In this document: positions 49,635-59,690 of the stretch, one piece after another
How positions within the stretch are numbered: position 1 is the stretch's first letter
Layout of the letters: each line of letters starts with the position of its first letter
NCBI RefSeq assembly: GCF_002865645.1
Contig: NW_020194667.1
Coordinates: forward strand, 1,573,762-1,637,761
Direction: 5' to 3'
Length of the DNA: 64,000 nt
Origin: Hyaloscypha bicolor E
Lineage: Eukaryota; Ascomycota; Leotiomycetes; Helotiales; Hyaloscyphaceae
The notes under the pieces: model-generated
Seen by the model: only the letters and a program-made list of their open reading frames with translations
Database searches by the model: none
Told to the model about the DNA's origin: nothing
Position numbers and translations under genes: made by a program

Positions 49635-50852
49635 CTAAAAAAAATCGGTGCCTTCAAAGATTGGGTCTGCGAAGGGCCAGAGCTCTTCCGGAGCCATACT
49701 CATGCCTTGCAAGCCAACATAGAGACTGCTAAGAAGCGCGTCGATGGAGACTTTGAAAACCCCTGGATATGATTCCTCATTCTGCTCCTCTTCCTGCTGT
49801 CCGTATTCAACATCCTGTGCGAGCACAAATGGGACTCCATCTCCCTCTGCGTTGAGCACGGAATTAACACACTCTTCGTTGACAACGAGAAACACTTGCA
49901 AGTCGAGTCCTACAGCAATGCCTCCTCGTTCCTGCACACCCTGGAAATACCTGGAATACTTAGTAAGCACACCGAGATAACATCGTGACGATCCATGAAT
50001 GGATACATACTTGAGACTCTCTGGTAACCCGGCATGATCCAGCGCCACATCCTCAATCATCTCGATGCTCAAATCATCCTTGATCCTTTCCCAGCCAACT
50101 TCCAATTCCGGATCTACGCTCTGCTGCAGCAATTCCATAAACCGAGATTTGAAAGCTGCCCAACGCGCATCGTCACCATAAGTAACACGCAGTAAGACGA
50201 AGCCCCACGGCCGTCCAGAGGGGCCTAGCCGCTCTACAGTCTCGACAATCTGCCCAGTCATCTCCTTGGGCGCCGCGACTGCCAGGACCGGAGGGAGGCC
50301 CAGCTCTGCACGTCTCCGGGCCTGCCCCTCAGCGATATTCCGCAGCATCTCCTCGACGCTGGGAGTTGGTGGCAGCGGGTGAAATGTGTCTCTGATGGCA
50401 GTCATTAATGCCAGATCCTGCAGCCACGTGTTAGGGGAGCTCGCATCCAGGTTAGAAATTATAGCAGCTTCTTACCCCGTGAGGAATTTCGAACGTCTCC
50501 ATTACTTTCATGCTGTTGAAACGCTCGAGGGACCAGCCGGCTGGCCACGCGGGTTCTCCGTCATCCCTGTTGAGGGTTGGTCCTGGGTAGGTTCTAGCGA
50601 GTCGAGTCATGTTCTCCCTGTCCTATGATTGTGAATTGTTAGCAGGAGATAGGGGCATTGAGGAGGGCAAGAGAGCGAAGCATCCGAACGTTCAGAAGAT
50701 AGATGTTTCATGGCTGTTCGGTGTAATCGCATGCTCACCGGTTGAGAGACAGACGACTTCAATTCGTTGTGGCTGGTTCGATTATATCTTTCGATAGACC
50801 AGCCCTGGGGCCATTCGGGCTCGCTATCGTTGGTGTTGATTGTAGGGTCCAT
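49635..50852 (-). CDS. unrecognised protein with duplicated N-terminal WPxGWSxER motif
   Basis: Four exons: 50739-50852, 50476-50622, 50011-50417 and 49635-49950; 327 residues. A 60-bp intron at 49951-50010 is supported by GTATGT, a CTTAC branch-like site and TTCCAG. It could otherwise be read through, since it is in frame. Residues 11-24 (EPEWPQGWSIERYN) and 61-74 (EPAWPAGWSLERFN) are near duplicates, each near an exon end. The rest is acidic and globular-looking with no membrane segment or signal peptide, and no family is recognised. It is convergent with the chitinase gene. Confidence 0.65.
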
Positions 50853-51755
50853 CTTGAAGTAGTTGCACGAGGACGAGGGAAATTATGTGAAGAGCGGCAT
50901 CGCCAACGGCGAGAAATGTGCGGGCTTTGCGATATGCGAAACCGTGCCAAAACGCCATTTTTAAGCGATGTTTTCCTTCGGCAGTTTCCTTACAGGGAGT
51001 GGCTGCTAATAGTCGGACTTGACGTCGCGCTAAAGAGGCCCTTCCTATGGAAAGCCATATCCAAGCGAACTTTTTCACTTACGACTTAATTAATGGCTTA
51101 CGACTCGGCACGGGACGTGCTCACCCCACGAAAAAGTTAAGCGCTAAATTTTTAGTACCTATAGCCTATAATTAAGCGATGATGGCCCTAAAATTTAGCG
51201 ATAAACAGCCTATAATTATGGGGCCTCCTTTTCCTCGCGACTCGCGTGCCTCGAAGCTCACTTTTCACTTTTAACTTTTAACTCGCTCGCCCTCCCTGCG
51301 CCCCCCCTCACCCCCTACCCCCTCTCTCCTAGACCTATACTTATATATATATATATATATAAAAGAATTAAAAAGAGAGAGTAAATGTTTTAAGTAGTAA
51401 TAGAAGCATAAGGAGATGAGGCGTGGTATATAGGTATCCCTTCGTCCGCTGAGACATTGCCACATTAGCGGCCGCACATGAATATCCCTAATTCGGCCAA
51501 AACATAATCCAAATTAGGGATATTCATGTGCGGCCTAATGTGGCAATGTCTCAGCGGACGAAGGGATAGTGTGTGGGCGTAGTGTGTAGGCATTGGCGAT
51601 TTTTGGTAGGGTAAGCACATTCGTGCCAAATCATAAAGTCATATGGTTGTAAGTCGTAAGTTCGCTTAGTCTTTTGATCCTTATGGCTTTCCGTAAGCAT
51701 GACACCTGAAGCAACTTTAACGTGATCAGCTTTGGCGAGCTTGAAGACAACCTTA
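50853..51755. repeat. nested inverted-repeat elements
   Basis: The left arm at about 51041-51126 and the right arm at about 51610-51690 are imperfect inverted copies. Shared blocks are AAAGCCATA, AAGCGAACTT, ACGACTTA and GGCACG-N3-GTGCT. The left flank (51007-51041) also matches the repeat at 35435-35470. A TA run (about 51343-51360) and a separate fold-back (51435-51568) lie between the arms. No gene is present. Confidence 0.55.
51435..51568. mobile_element. 134-bp fold-back element with 57-59 bp arms
   Basis: The left arm 51435-51493 and right arm 51512-51568 are complementary except for a 2-base indel (ATTAGCGGCC against ATTAGGCC), with an 18-base spacer. The ends read TATCCCTTCGTCC and GGACGAAGGGATA, compatible with a TA target duplication as for Tc1/mariner-type MITEs. 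The transcript would form a very stable hairpin. Confidence 0.8.
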
Positions 51756-52025
51756 AAGGCCGCGGGCTTGGAAGCCGTCCATCTGCCAAAGGGCTAGGAA
51801 CACCAAAATCGCCTCGCCTGGAATATCGCACCAAATCACAACGCAAAGCCCAAAACTCTTTACGAGAGTTTTATATAATAGATAAATGGCTAATCGATCT
51901 TTTGTGAAATTTCTGTAATAATTGAATGTGGGGAGAAATTACGATATTTCCTTAATTGCGGGGCTCTAGACTGCGCAAACTTCTCGCTTAGGGCATTGGG
52001 CGAATTTCAATGCCAGCGGCCTTCG
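51756..52025 (+). mobile_element. MITE copy A (about 270 bp, TA-flanked)
   Basis: Homologous along its length to the copy at 57656-57927. Shared blocks include CCGTCCATCTGCCAAA, GGAACACCAAAATCGC and TTTATATAATAGA. The ends are inverted repeats: AAGGCCGCGGGC at the left, and the right end gives AAGGCCGCTGGC in complement, followed by TA. No coding capacity. Confidence 0.75.
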
Positions 52026-52459
52026 TACCTTGCATCAACTCACAGTCGAAGTTCTTGTACTGATATGGATACACCGGAATGACGTTGGACTTCCTAGGTC
52101 ACGTGAACGAGTTTGCGATGAGATTGACAGATGTTTACTTTGGGACACGACGTATATTGCAAAGTTTCTAGAGCTGCCTCTCGTGATATGCCCCACCCCC
52201 TTCCCCCATAAATTTTTGAACACCCCAGCCGACCACGAAATCTCCCCCAAGAAAGATCCCAAATGACCATTCGTTGCTATATCCGGCTGAGGCTGCCCGT
52301 CAGCACGAAACGGGCGGCGATCACTCAAAAGCTGCAGAGTTGGAAACCCTTGGTTTTACTCTCAAAATAACGCGTTTGACCCTCGGGGCTATTCGGAAAG
52401 CCTCTGTCCCCAACAGGCCTCCACTCGTCACAATATTAAAGAGAGATCCCTCTTAGAGA
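52026..52459. other. intergenic region
   Basis: About 430 bp between MITE copy A and the 3' end of the disrupted membrane-protein gene. A minus-strand frame of 97 residues at 52035-52328 has no recognisable content. Confidence 0.4.
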
Positions 52460-54975
52460 TTATTTCAAGAGCTCTAGAAGGAATCCACACGCCAAAGTGG
52501 AGTTTTCCACAATCTCCTTGACCTCACCAACATGCTTCAGACTAATGAATATTTTCCCCCTTTCCAACTTGTCCGTCATCTGCTGATCTGATAAAACCGA
52601 AGCGTTTCTGGTCCCTTTGACTTTTGTTTGCTCGGTCATGAAGAACAACCAACGCCCCTCAGAACATGGAATCCAATAGCACCACTGAACGTCAATGCCG
52701 ATGTTTAAGAAATTGCCCCGGCTGCCTAGCGGCAGCAAACCACCGCGTGGTAGATGAGTAGTTTGAACACCTAGTTCAAAGTCGAGTGTCTCTTGGGGTG
52801 GTTTGGAAGGAAGCGCACGTGCGGCAGGTATAGCTATCGTTCCATCGGGCGTGTTGAGGATGATGATACAGGTATCGTAGAAATCATGTCCACCTCGCTT
52901 CGAGCCAAAGACCCACGACGTGCTAGCAAGTAACGTATCTCCTATTACGCCGTGGACTGAGATTGAAACGATTTCCTCGTTTGAGGATAGAGGATACTCC
53001 GACCGTACATTGTGAAGGCCTTCAACTGACTCCATGCAGTGTGGGAAATGAGTAGAGTAGAGTAGAGTAGTGGGCCCTACTCATATTCTACTCAAATAAA
53101 TTTCTCACTACTCATACTCTACTCAATACTCTACTCAACTACTCTAGAATATTCTAGAGTAGTTGAGTAGTATGCACGTGATATTACACGTGATATTACA
53201 CGTGACACACTGGCCTAATTAGGTAAGGCTCCGGGGTAGCCCGAGTCTAGCGCCACTGCACTGCCCAATTAAGTAGTGGCAAGGCTTAGTAAGCAAGCTA
53301 GAACCTTAATATATTCATAGGCTTCCTTAGCTATTAAGGGCAAACTCTTCTCTCAAGGTACTCTTATTGTTTAAATTATATAATAGACTTAATAAGAGTA
53401 CTATTAAGATAATATCTTACTTAAAAAGCTGGGGGTTATTTAAAGACGAATTAGAAGAAGTAAAAGGAGAAGAAAAAAAGCAGGAAAAGAAAGATTTCGA
53501 GGAGGGAAATCTGGTTTTTATAGAAGAAAAGTGGTATTTAAGTAGCCTTATATAAGCTCTAGCTAAAATTATATAGTACTACTTAATATGTACCTTATTT
53601 ATTTATTAATAATTAAATAAATATCAATTTATTATATTTACGTAACTTGCACGTGACTACTCTTGAGTTACTCTAGAGTAGTACTCTACTCTACTCTACT
53701 CAAGTACCATATTACGCTACTCAAACTCTACTCTACTCTACTCAAGACTACTCTAGAGTAGCTTGAGTAGCTTGAGTAGTTTTTGCCCACACTGACTCCA
53801 TGTCTTCGGTATAACTTAGTAGGCCGCGAGGGTGCAAATGCTGTTGGTATTTGGAGAGTGCGAAGACGAGACGACACACTCTGGCTCTCTCTTGTGGGCC
53901 GACCTTTGGCCAAGGCTTGTATTCTAAGCCCACGTGATCCTGCTTTTCTCGATCGCTCAGCAAGTAGAAGAGGGTAGATCTTAACGCAAGCCACAGAAGT
54001 TGGAATCCAGTCCATATAAAGAAGACATTCGTGCTTGTAGGGTGAGCCAAGACTAAATAGGTCGCTATCACCGTAATCACACCCACTATACCACCAAGTC
54101 CCCAAATGGTCTTCCAGAGCACATGCTGTCGGGTACTTTTTGTGACCCCAAGAAGTATCTTGCGGGTTCCCCCTACCGTAGAACAGGTCGGTAGAGAGCC
54201 CGTGACTATGTCAATTTTTGATATTGGGGCATGCCTTCGCAGATCATAGAGTTGTAACGTCAGAGCCGCAGAGAAAAAGAAGAGCCAACTTAGAATAGTG
54301 ACCAACGCTAGCATAAGGGCGCCATATCTCCATAGCACAAAGGATTCTATGAGCTTCGCTGCCCCTGAAAGACCGAGTAATATCCAGTCTAGCCGAGAAT
54401 GATATGAGGCAGTTTTCTGGCGCCAAGGGTCTTGGATGAATGAATAAATCTGCAAGTCTTCCCCGGGTATGCTTGGAGATATTGCATTTAAGATATTGGC
54501 TGTGCGTTGATCAAAGACATACACCTCTCGTCGTTCGAGCTCCACTGGGAAGTCTTTTATCTTTTTGGTACGAGTGTCCTAGAGAGCGTAAGCATTATAT
54601 CCTTAGATAACTAGTTGTACGTACAATTTGGATCTCGCATTCGACTGCGTTTGCAGCCTCGCCACGACCTCGATACTTGAAGCTCTTGCTCAAGTCAAGA
54701 GATAAACCAACAACTGCATCAGACTTCGCGCCTCGAACACCAACACTGTCGCGCAGCCATCCAGGCGTCGCGGTTGCAGTGAATAGAGTGACAATTGACA
54801 TTACTCCGAATATGGTCATCGTGGCCCATACAAGACCCGCAGGTCCTTTGTCGCCGAGTGCCAATGATTCTGCGGCGGTTGAACCGATCAAGGACGTCAA
54901 GGCTGCGATCTCAATCAGGCCATTGCCCAAGTTGAAGAAGCCGAGCCCAGATATGGACTCTGTTGAGTTGTCCAT
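52460..54975 (-). pseudogene. multi-pass membrane protein gene split by a transposon
   Basis: Exon 1 is 54625-54975 and exon 2 starts at 54578. The frame runs to the element at 53794 and resumes beyond it at 53036, ending at 52460. Without the element and one copy of the 8-bp duplication, exon 2 is 451 codons including the stop, still in phase. The whole would be 567 residues. The N-terminal half is hydrophobic with about six likely spans, e.g. LDWILLGLSGAAKLIESFVL and LVTILSWLFFFSAALTLQLY. The C-terminal half is soluble. Family not recognised. As it stands the first part reads a few codons into the element and stops at 53748. There are no other stops or frameshifts, so the break looks recent. 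Confidence 0.8.
53037..53794. mobile_element. 758-bp hAT-like non-autonomous element
   Basis: Terminal inverted repeats CAGTGTGGG and CCCACACTG (matching further over AAA). The flanking 8-bp direct repeat ACTCCATG lies at 53029-53036 and 53795-53802. An 8-bp duplication with CAGNG-type ends is characteristic of the hAT superfamily. The subterminal parts carry many copies of GAGTA/TACTC and CTAGAGTAG, and direct repeats of ACGTGATATTAC (about 53176-53205), as expected for transposase-binding regions. Inside is only a 62-codon AT-rich frame at 53367-53555 with no transposase motif. Confidence 0.88.
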
Positions 54976-55629
54976 GGCTAAGGCATTTACAACAACTTGG
55001 ACAGGAGGAGAAGCAGGGCGTACCCGTCATTAAGTGAATCGTGTTGGGGGCCCTGAAACACAATCGCGTAATATGTCCAATCGGATGCAAGCTACAGTTT
55101 CAGATAACCTTACTGGAGCTCCTCTCGAGAATGCGACAGATGCTGCCTGGGGCTGCCTTTTGTCGTGACGTTCGGCTGGCGCTTCAGCTGCAGTATGGGA
55201 TGCGAAGACTCAACACCTGTATGCGGTGCATCTTACCAACCTCCAACCCTTTTTTGAGATGCTGCAGAGCCAAGATTGAGTCACGGTTAGAGCTAGGAGA
55301 GCGTTGCGCCTCAATTGGGAGAAGAGACTTGGGTACAGGCCCATCCGTCCAGTCTCGCCATGCAGATCGTGGGAATCCCGTTGCAATCCCCTTCTTGTCG
55401 ATAGGACACCTCTGGGGCGCTAACATGCAGAGTTTTCATCCACCAACAGCACGTAGGATTCTCCTGAGTCTGAGGCTCACAAGTGGTGGGGCCGGTAGTG
55501 CGTGGAGGGAAGCAAGTTGAGAGGGAGCGACTCTTGGGTAACCTCCCATCCATCTCGAGAAAATGAGTTAGTAAGTAGGGGATTTGGGACTGAATAATTG
55601 TCGTGCAGAGGAGATCTTCTAAAAGCTCA
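54976..55629. other. intergenic region
   Basis: About 650 bp. Overlapping open frames on both strands (55041-55520 plus, 55184-55553 minus) do not resemble any family or give a consistent gene. Confidence 0.35.
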
Positions 55630-58340
55630 TTAGTTCCGCTCGATATCCCATTGAATGCGTGAGGGCCAATCCATTACGCCCTCCTTGTATGAACGGTGCC
55701 GCGAGTATATATCCTCTATTATATCTCTATTTTTGCCATGTCCCGCGTACTTCAGGATCTCTTTATTTACCTTCTCGACGACCCCATCTTCTAGGAGTAG
55801 CATCCTGAACGCTTCTGGGCCTTCGTCGACATTTTCCACTACTGTGATAAGAACGACCTCCGTAATGATTTTTGTAACACGCTTGTCTTTGTACTCGTTA
55901 AGTAGGACTCGCAATATCTCGGGCGCGAAGGTCGGATTGCCAGCTGCAGCTTCTAGTATGCCCTCGCTAACCTAGATGCTTATACCTTCTTCCTCGTATG
56001 TCTTGAACAGATACAGTAGCATATCAACGCCGTAACGGTTACTCGCCACAACTAGCAGCAACAGCTCTATATCGATCCGCCTGCAGCCTTTACAGAGCAA
56101 GAAGACGTGGTCTAGGGTACTAGTCTATCGACAGTTTCCGGCTATAATAACGGTAACGGGTGCCAAAATCTGCGGATTACTAGACTGTCGTAAAGAGCTA
56201 GTTCTCTGCTTCTATACTAATAGATAATTGATCGCTCTATCTAATTTTCTCGCCGCCGCTATAAGAATGGCATCTCCAATATAGTTGACCTTATAGAATA
56301 TAAACTCAATTACGCCCGGGTGGGGATTGCGAGCAGCTGCTTTATAGAACTTGGAGGGATACGAGTTCTGCGGCTGGCGGAGCAAGAACTTAATTATTAG
56401 CAGCGTGCCATATTCTATTGCGGTTTCTAGAACCGTGCTATTATTGATTACTATAGGATCGTCCGCACGTAGCAGGAGGAATTCAAGAAGTTTGTGCCCG
56501 TATATAGTGTTCTTAACAGCAGCTATTACCATTTTCTGTGTGACACAAATGTATTATTACTGATCAAAAAGACATTTAATAAGCTGTCTGCCCCTAATTA
56601 GAGCAGCTCTCTCAACCATGTCCTATTTGACATAATAATTCTTCGCCCAGCCGCACTTTAGAAGTAAGCTTATGCACCCTAAATTCCTCAAATCCCAATC
56701 ATCCTAGGGATTTTTGGTACCTAGGCCATTCTCTGAGCGTACTATAGTTGCATCTTTGCGCCGAATATCGTCAAGGAAGTGCTCTTCCGAAGCATCAGTA
56801 ACAATCTCACCGAATCTGACGCTGTTTCCGTCGAAATCATAGGCGCCGAGCAGAAGCTTGCTGGTGAAAAGGAGCTTCAAAACTTTAGAATTGCTATTCG
56901 CAAAGGCAGTTTTAATGACCTCGAAAGACCCGATGAAGCCAGGGCTGACGACAACCGACTTGAAGTCCAATAGCGTCTGCAATATCTCTGCCCCTCTTTC
57001 CCGATTCTTGGCGATATAAACCAATTCTTTGCTACCAAGAGATAGAACTAGCTTCGTAGTCATTGCTGAATAGAGCTTCGCAACGAGTTGACCATCGGCA
57101 ATGGGATTTGCAAGGGCAGCCGTCAGTGCACTCAATAGTTCTACTTCTAGGGTCCCTTCATCTGCCATCGGAGGCATCCCTTCTTTGAGCAGTGTGTCTA
57201 GAAGCTTCCAGGGCTGCTTTTCGTTGCGAGCTGCATCCTGGAGTAAGTGGAGCGAGCCAATAGAAGGCTTATTTTGCCGGAGAAGATATGTTGCTAGGTT
57301 CACATCTCCTGTTTTAACAGCCCAACGAATCATCTTTTCATCTGGCTTGAAGAAATTTGGGTTATGCCAGTTATAGTTAAATAAGTGATCCCATATTTCT
57401 CTTCTGATTTCCTAGCCGACTCTAGCTATAGCAATCATATTCGCTGCAACACGGAGAATACCTTCCCGTCCCCAGGTCCGAGGAGTACAAGCCTTCACTA
57501 ATTCCAGATTGGTGTAAGAGTAGTGAAACGCTGCAATTAGAAGCCCTTCTATAGGCTCTTTAATGACACGACGAGAGCCTCTTTGAAATAGCAAAACCTG
57601 CAGCAAGTCCTGGGCACAGTAACGATTCTTTATCGTGGCAGTGAGCACGCTGCTACAAAAGCGTGCGGCGTTGAAAACCGTCCATCTGCCAAAATGCGAG
57701 GAACACCAAAATCGCTAAGTTCAGAAAATCACACCAAATCTCAATGGAACGCCCGAAACTCTTCAAAAGTGCTTTATATAATAGAAAAGAAGCAGATCTA
57801 ACTTTAGCGGAAATTTTATAATAATAGAATATAATACGGAATTATGAGAATTTTTGTAATGCGAGTGTTAAAATTGCGCCCGTCCTCGCTTATCGAGTTG
57901 GACGGATTTCAATGCCGCGCGCTTTCGTATTTAGTCGGCACTGAGTTGCCTTAGTCTTAGAGCCTAGCAGTGCAGATACAATCTTCGTGTCCTTTGCTGC
58001 CTCGATAGCATAGTCAAGTGCTGTCTTGTAATTATTATCTGGTTTAAAGAAGGCCTTATTTAATCGCTTGAGCTTTACTAGTAACTATAAAGTCTAAAGC
58101 CTTCCGAATATATACGTTAAGTATATATCCGAGAGACTATTAATATTTGCTTGTATTAGATCCGATTAAGCCGACTTATCTAACAAGTTATTAGAGCCTC
58201 CTGAAATAGAGGATCTATTATATAATCTAGCCTTATTCAAAGGTTAATTATAGTATTTAATAATATTAGTTAACTCGTAAATACAAGCAATTAAATACGG
58301 ACTTAATAGTTCTAAGATATACTTCTCGAGCTCTTATTCT
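55630..58340 (-). pseudogene. ankyrin-repeat-like gene inactivated by nonsense changes and a MITE
   Basis: From 57648 down to 55630 one minus-strand frame of 673 codons is kept without any frameshift. It carries eight internal stops, all TAG or TAA (first bases 57414, 56706, 56625, 56559, 56556, 56214, 56127, 55974). The encoded segments are helical repeats of ankyrin type, e.g. KLLEFLLLRADDPIVINN and DVNLATYLLRQNKPSIGSLH. Beyond the MITE at 57656-57927 the same frame resumes with YKTALDYAIEAAKDTKIVSA, a clear ankyrin unit, and can be followed to about 58340 with further TAG codons. TAG/TAA only, with no indels, is the mark of CAG/CAA to TAG/TAA change. The 5' end is lost in AT-rich DNA. Confidence 0.75.
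57656..57927 (+). mobile_element. MITE copy B inside the ankyrin gene
   Basis: 272 bp flanked by TA (57654-57655 and 57928-57929). The terminal inverted repeats are over 20 bases and share AAAGCGYGCGGCRTTGAAA followed by a CCGTCC block. It is related throughout to copy A at 51756-52025 and has no coding capacity. Joining the flanks with a single TA restores the ankyrin frame. Confidence 0.85.
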
Positions 58341-58584
58341 ATATACTTATTATAAAAACTGAAGGGGTATTAAAAGAGAAGCTTTTATATACTAGTAATT
58401 TATTTCCAGAACTAATAACTTAAATAAAATAAAATAAAATACTTAAGTATATTATTTAAGCTTATTATTAAGGTAAAATAATTATTACTTAAACTATAAT
58501 AAATAGCTTAATATATTAAAGTATATTTATAAAAGTCTTAAAGTAAATTATTAGTAGCCTTATAAGTATTATTATTATTAGTTT

Positions 58585-58662
58585 AATATAAGAAATTATT
58601 ACATTATATAAGAAATTATTATATTATATAAGAAATTATTATATTATATAAGAAATTATTAT
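58585..58662. repeat. 20-bp tandem repeat, four copies
   Basis: AGAAATTATTAYATTATATA repeated exactly every 20 bases. Confidence 0.85.
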
Positions 58663-59606
58663 AGTTCTCGAGATTATAATTACTATTTTAAATATATAAA
58701 TTATTTATTTTAGGGCTTAAATAATTAAGACTTAAAGCATAACTTTTTAAATAGCTTAATAAGAATAATTAGCTTAAAGATTATTTTATTTCTAGTTCTT
58801 AACTTTTACTTTATTCTTATTCTTAAACCTATATTAGTCTATTAATATTAGAAAGTAATAAGCCGTAAGAATATTTTAATATTAATATTTTTATTAAATA
58901 TATTTTAACTTCGAAATTCTTTTTCTTTTAAAAGTATTATTTAATTTTTTATAATAAGTTCTTTATATAAAAAGATTAATTCTTTAGTATTTAATATTCA
59001 TTTATAAAATAAAATATTTAAAAAAGCTTTAATAAATAGTTTCTTTTATATATAATATAATAATATATAATAGTTATATAATCTAGAAATACTTATATAT
59101 ATTATTTATATTTTTAAACCTTTATTTTTATAAACTTTATTAAATATATAAATAGCCTATAAGAACCTAATTTAAAAACATTAATTAATTAATTAAATAT
59201 AAAAAAAGTAAATTAAAATATAAATTAAAATAAAATACTTATATTATTTTTATTTTCTTTATAATAAATTCGACTATATATTATTTAACTTAAATAATAA
59301 TTTAAAGATTTTCTTTAAAAGAAAGAAATTTTATATAAGTTTAATTCTTAATTATTTATTTAATTAATAATAAAATATCCTTATTCAGCTACTAATTTAT
59401 AAAAATATTATATATTAAGATTCGAAATAATAATTAAGGATTTTTAAGACTATTTTTTAACTTTATTAAGGTTTTTTTAATATAATTATTATAATAGCTA
59501 GAAATTAAAGGCTTAATATTAGTTTACTAATAATATATAATATTATTATATATTTATAAAATACTATTTAAATAAAATTAATAAAGTTATTATATTTTAG
59601 AAATAA

Positions 59607-59690
59607 ATATTATTATATTATAATATTATTATATTATAATATTATTATATTATAATATTATTATATTATAATATTATTATATTATAATAT
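59607..59690. repeat. 16-bp AT tandem repeat
   Basis: About five to six copies of ATTATTATATTATAAT in a row. Confidence 0.75.

Noticed and set aside
55041..55553. Open frames up to 159 residues between the split membrane gene and the ankyrin pseudogene
   Set aside because: No domain, no consistent start or splice sites, and similar openness on both strands.
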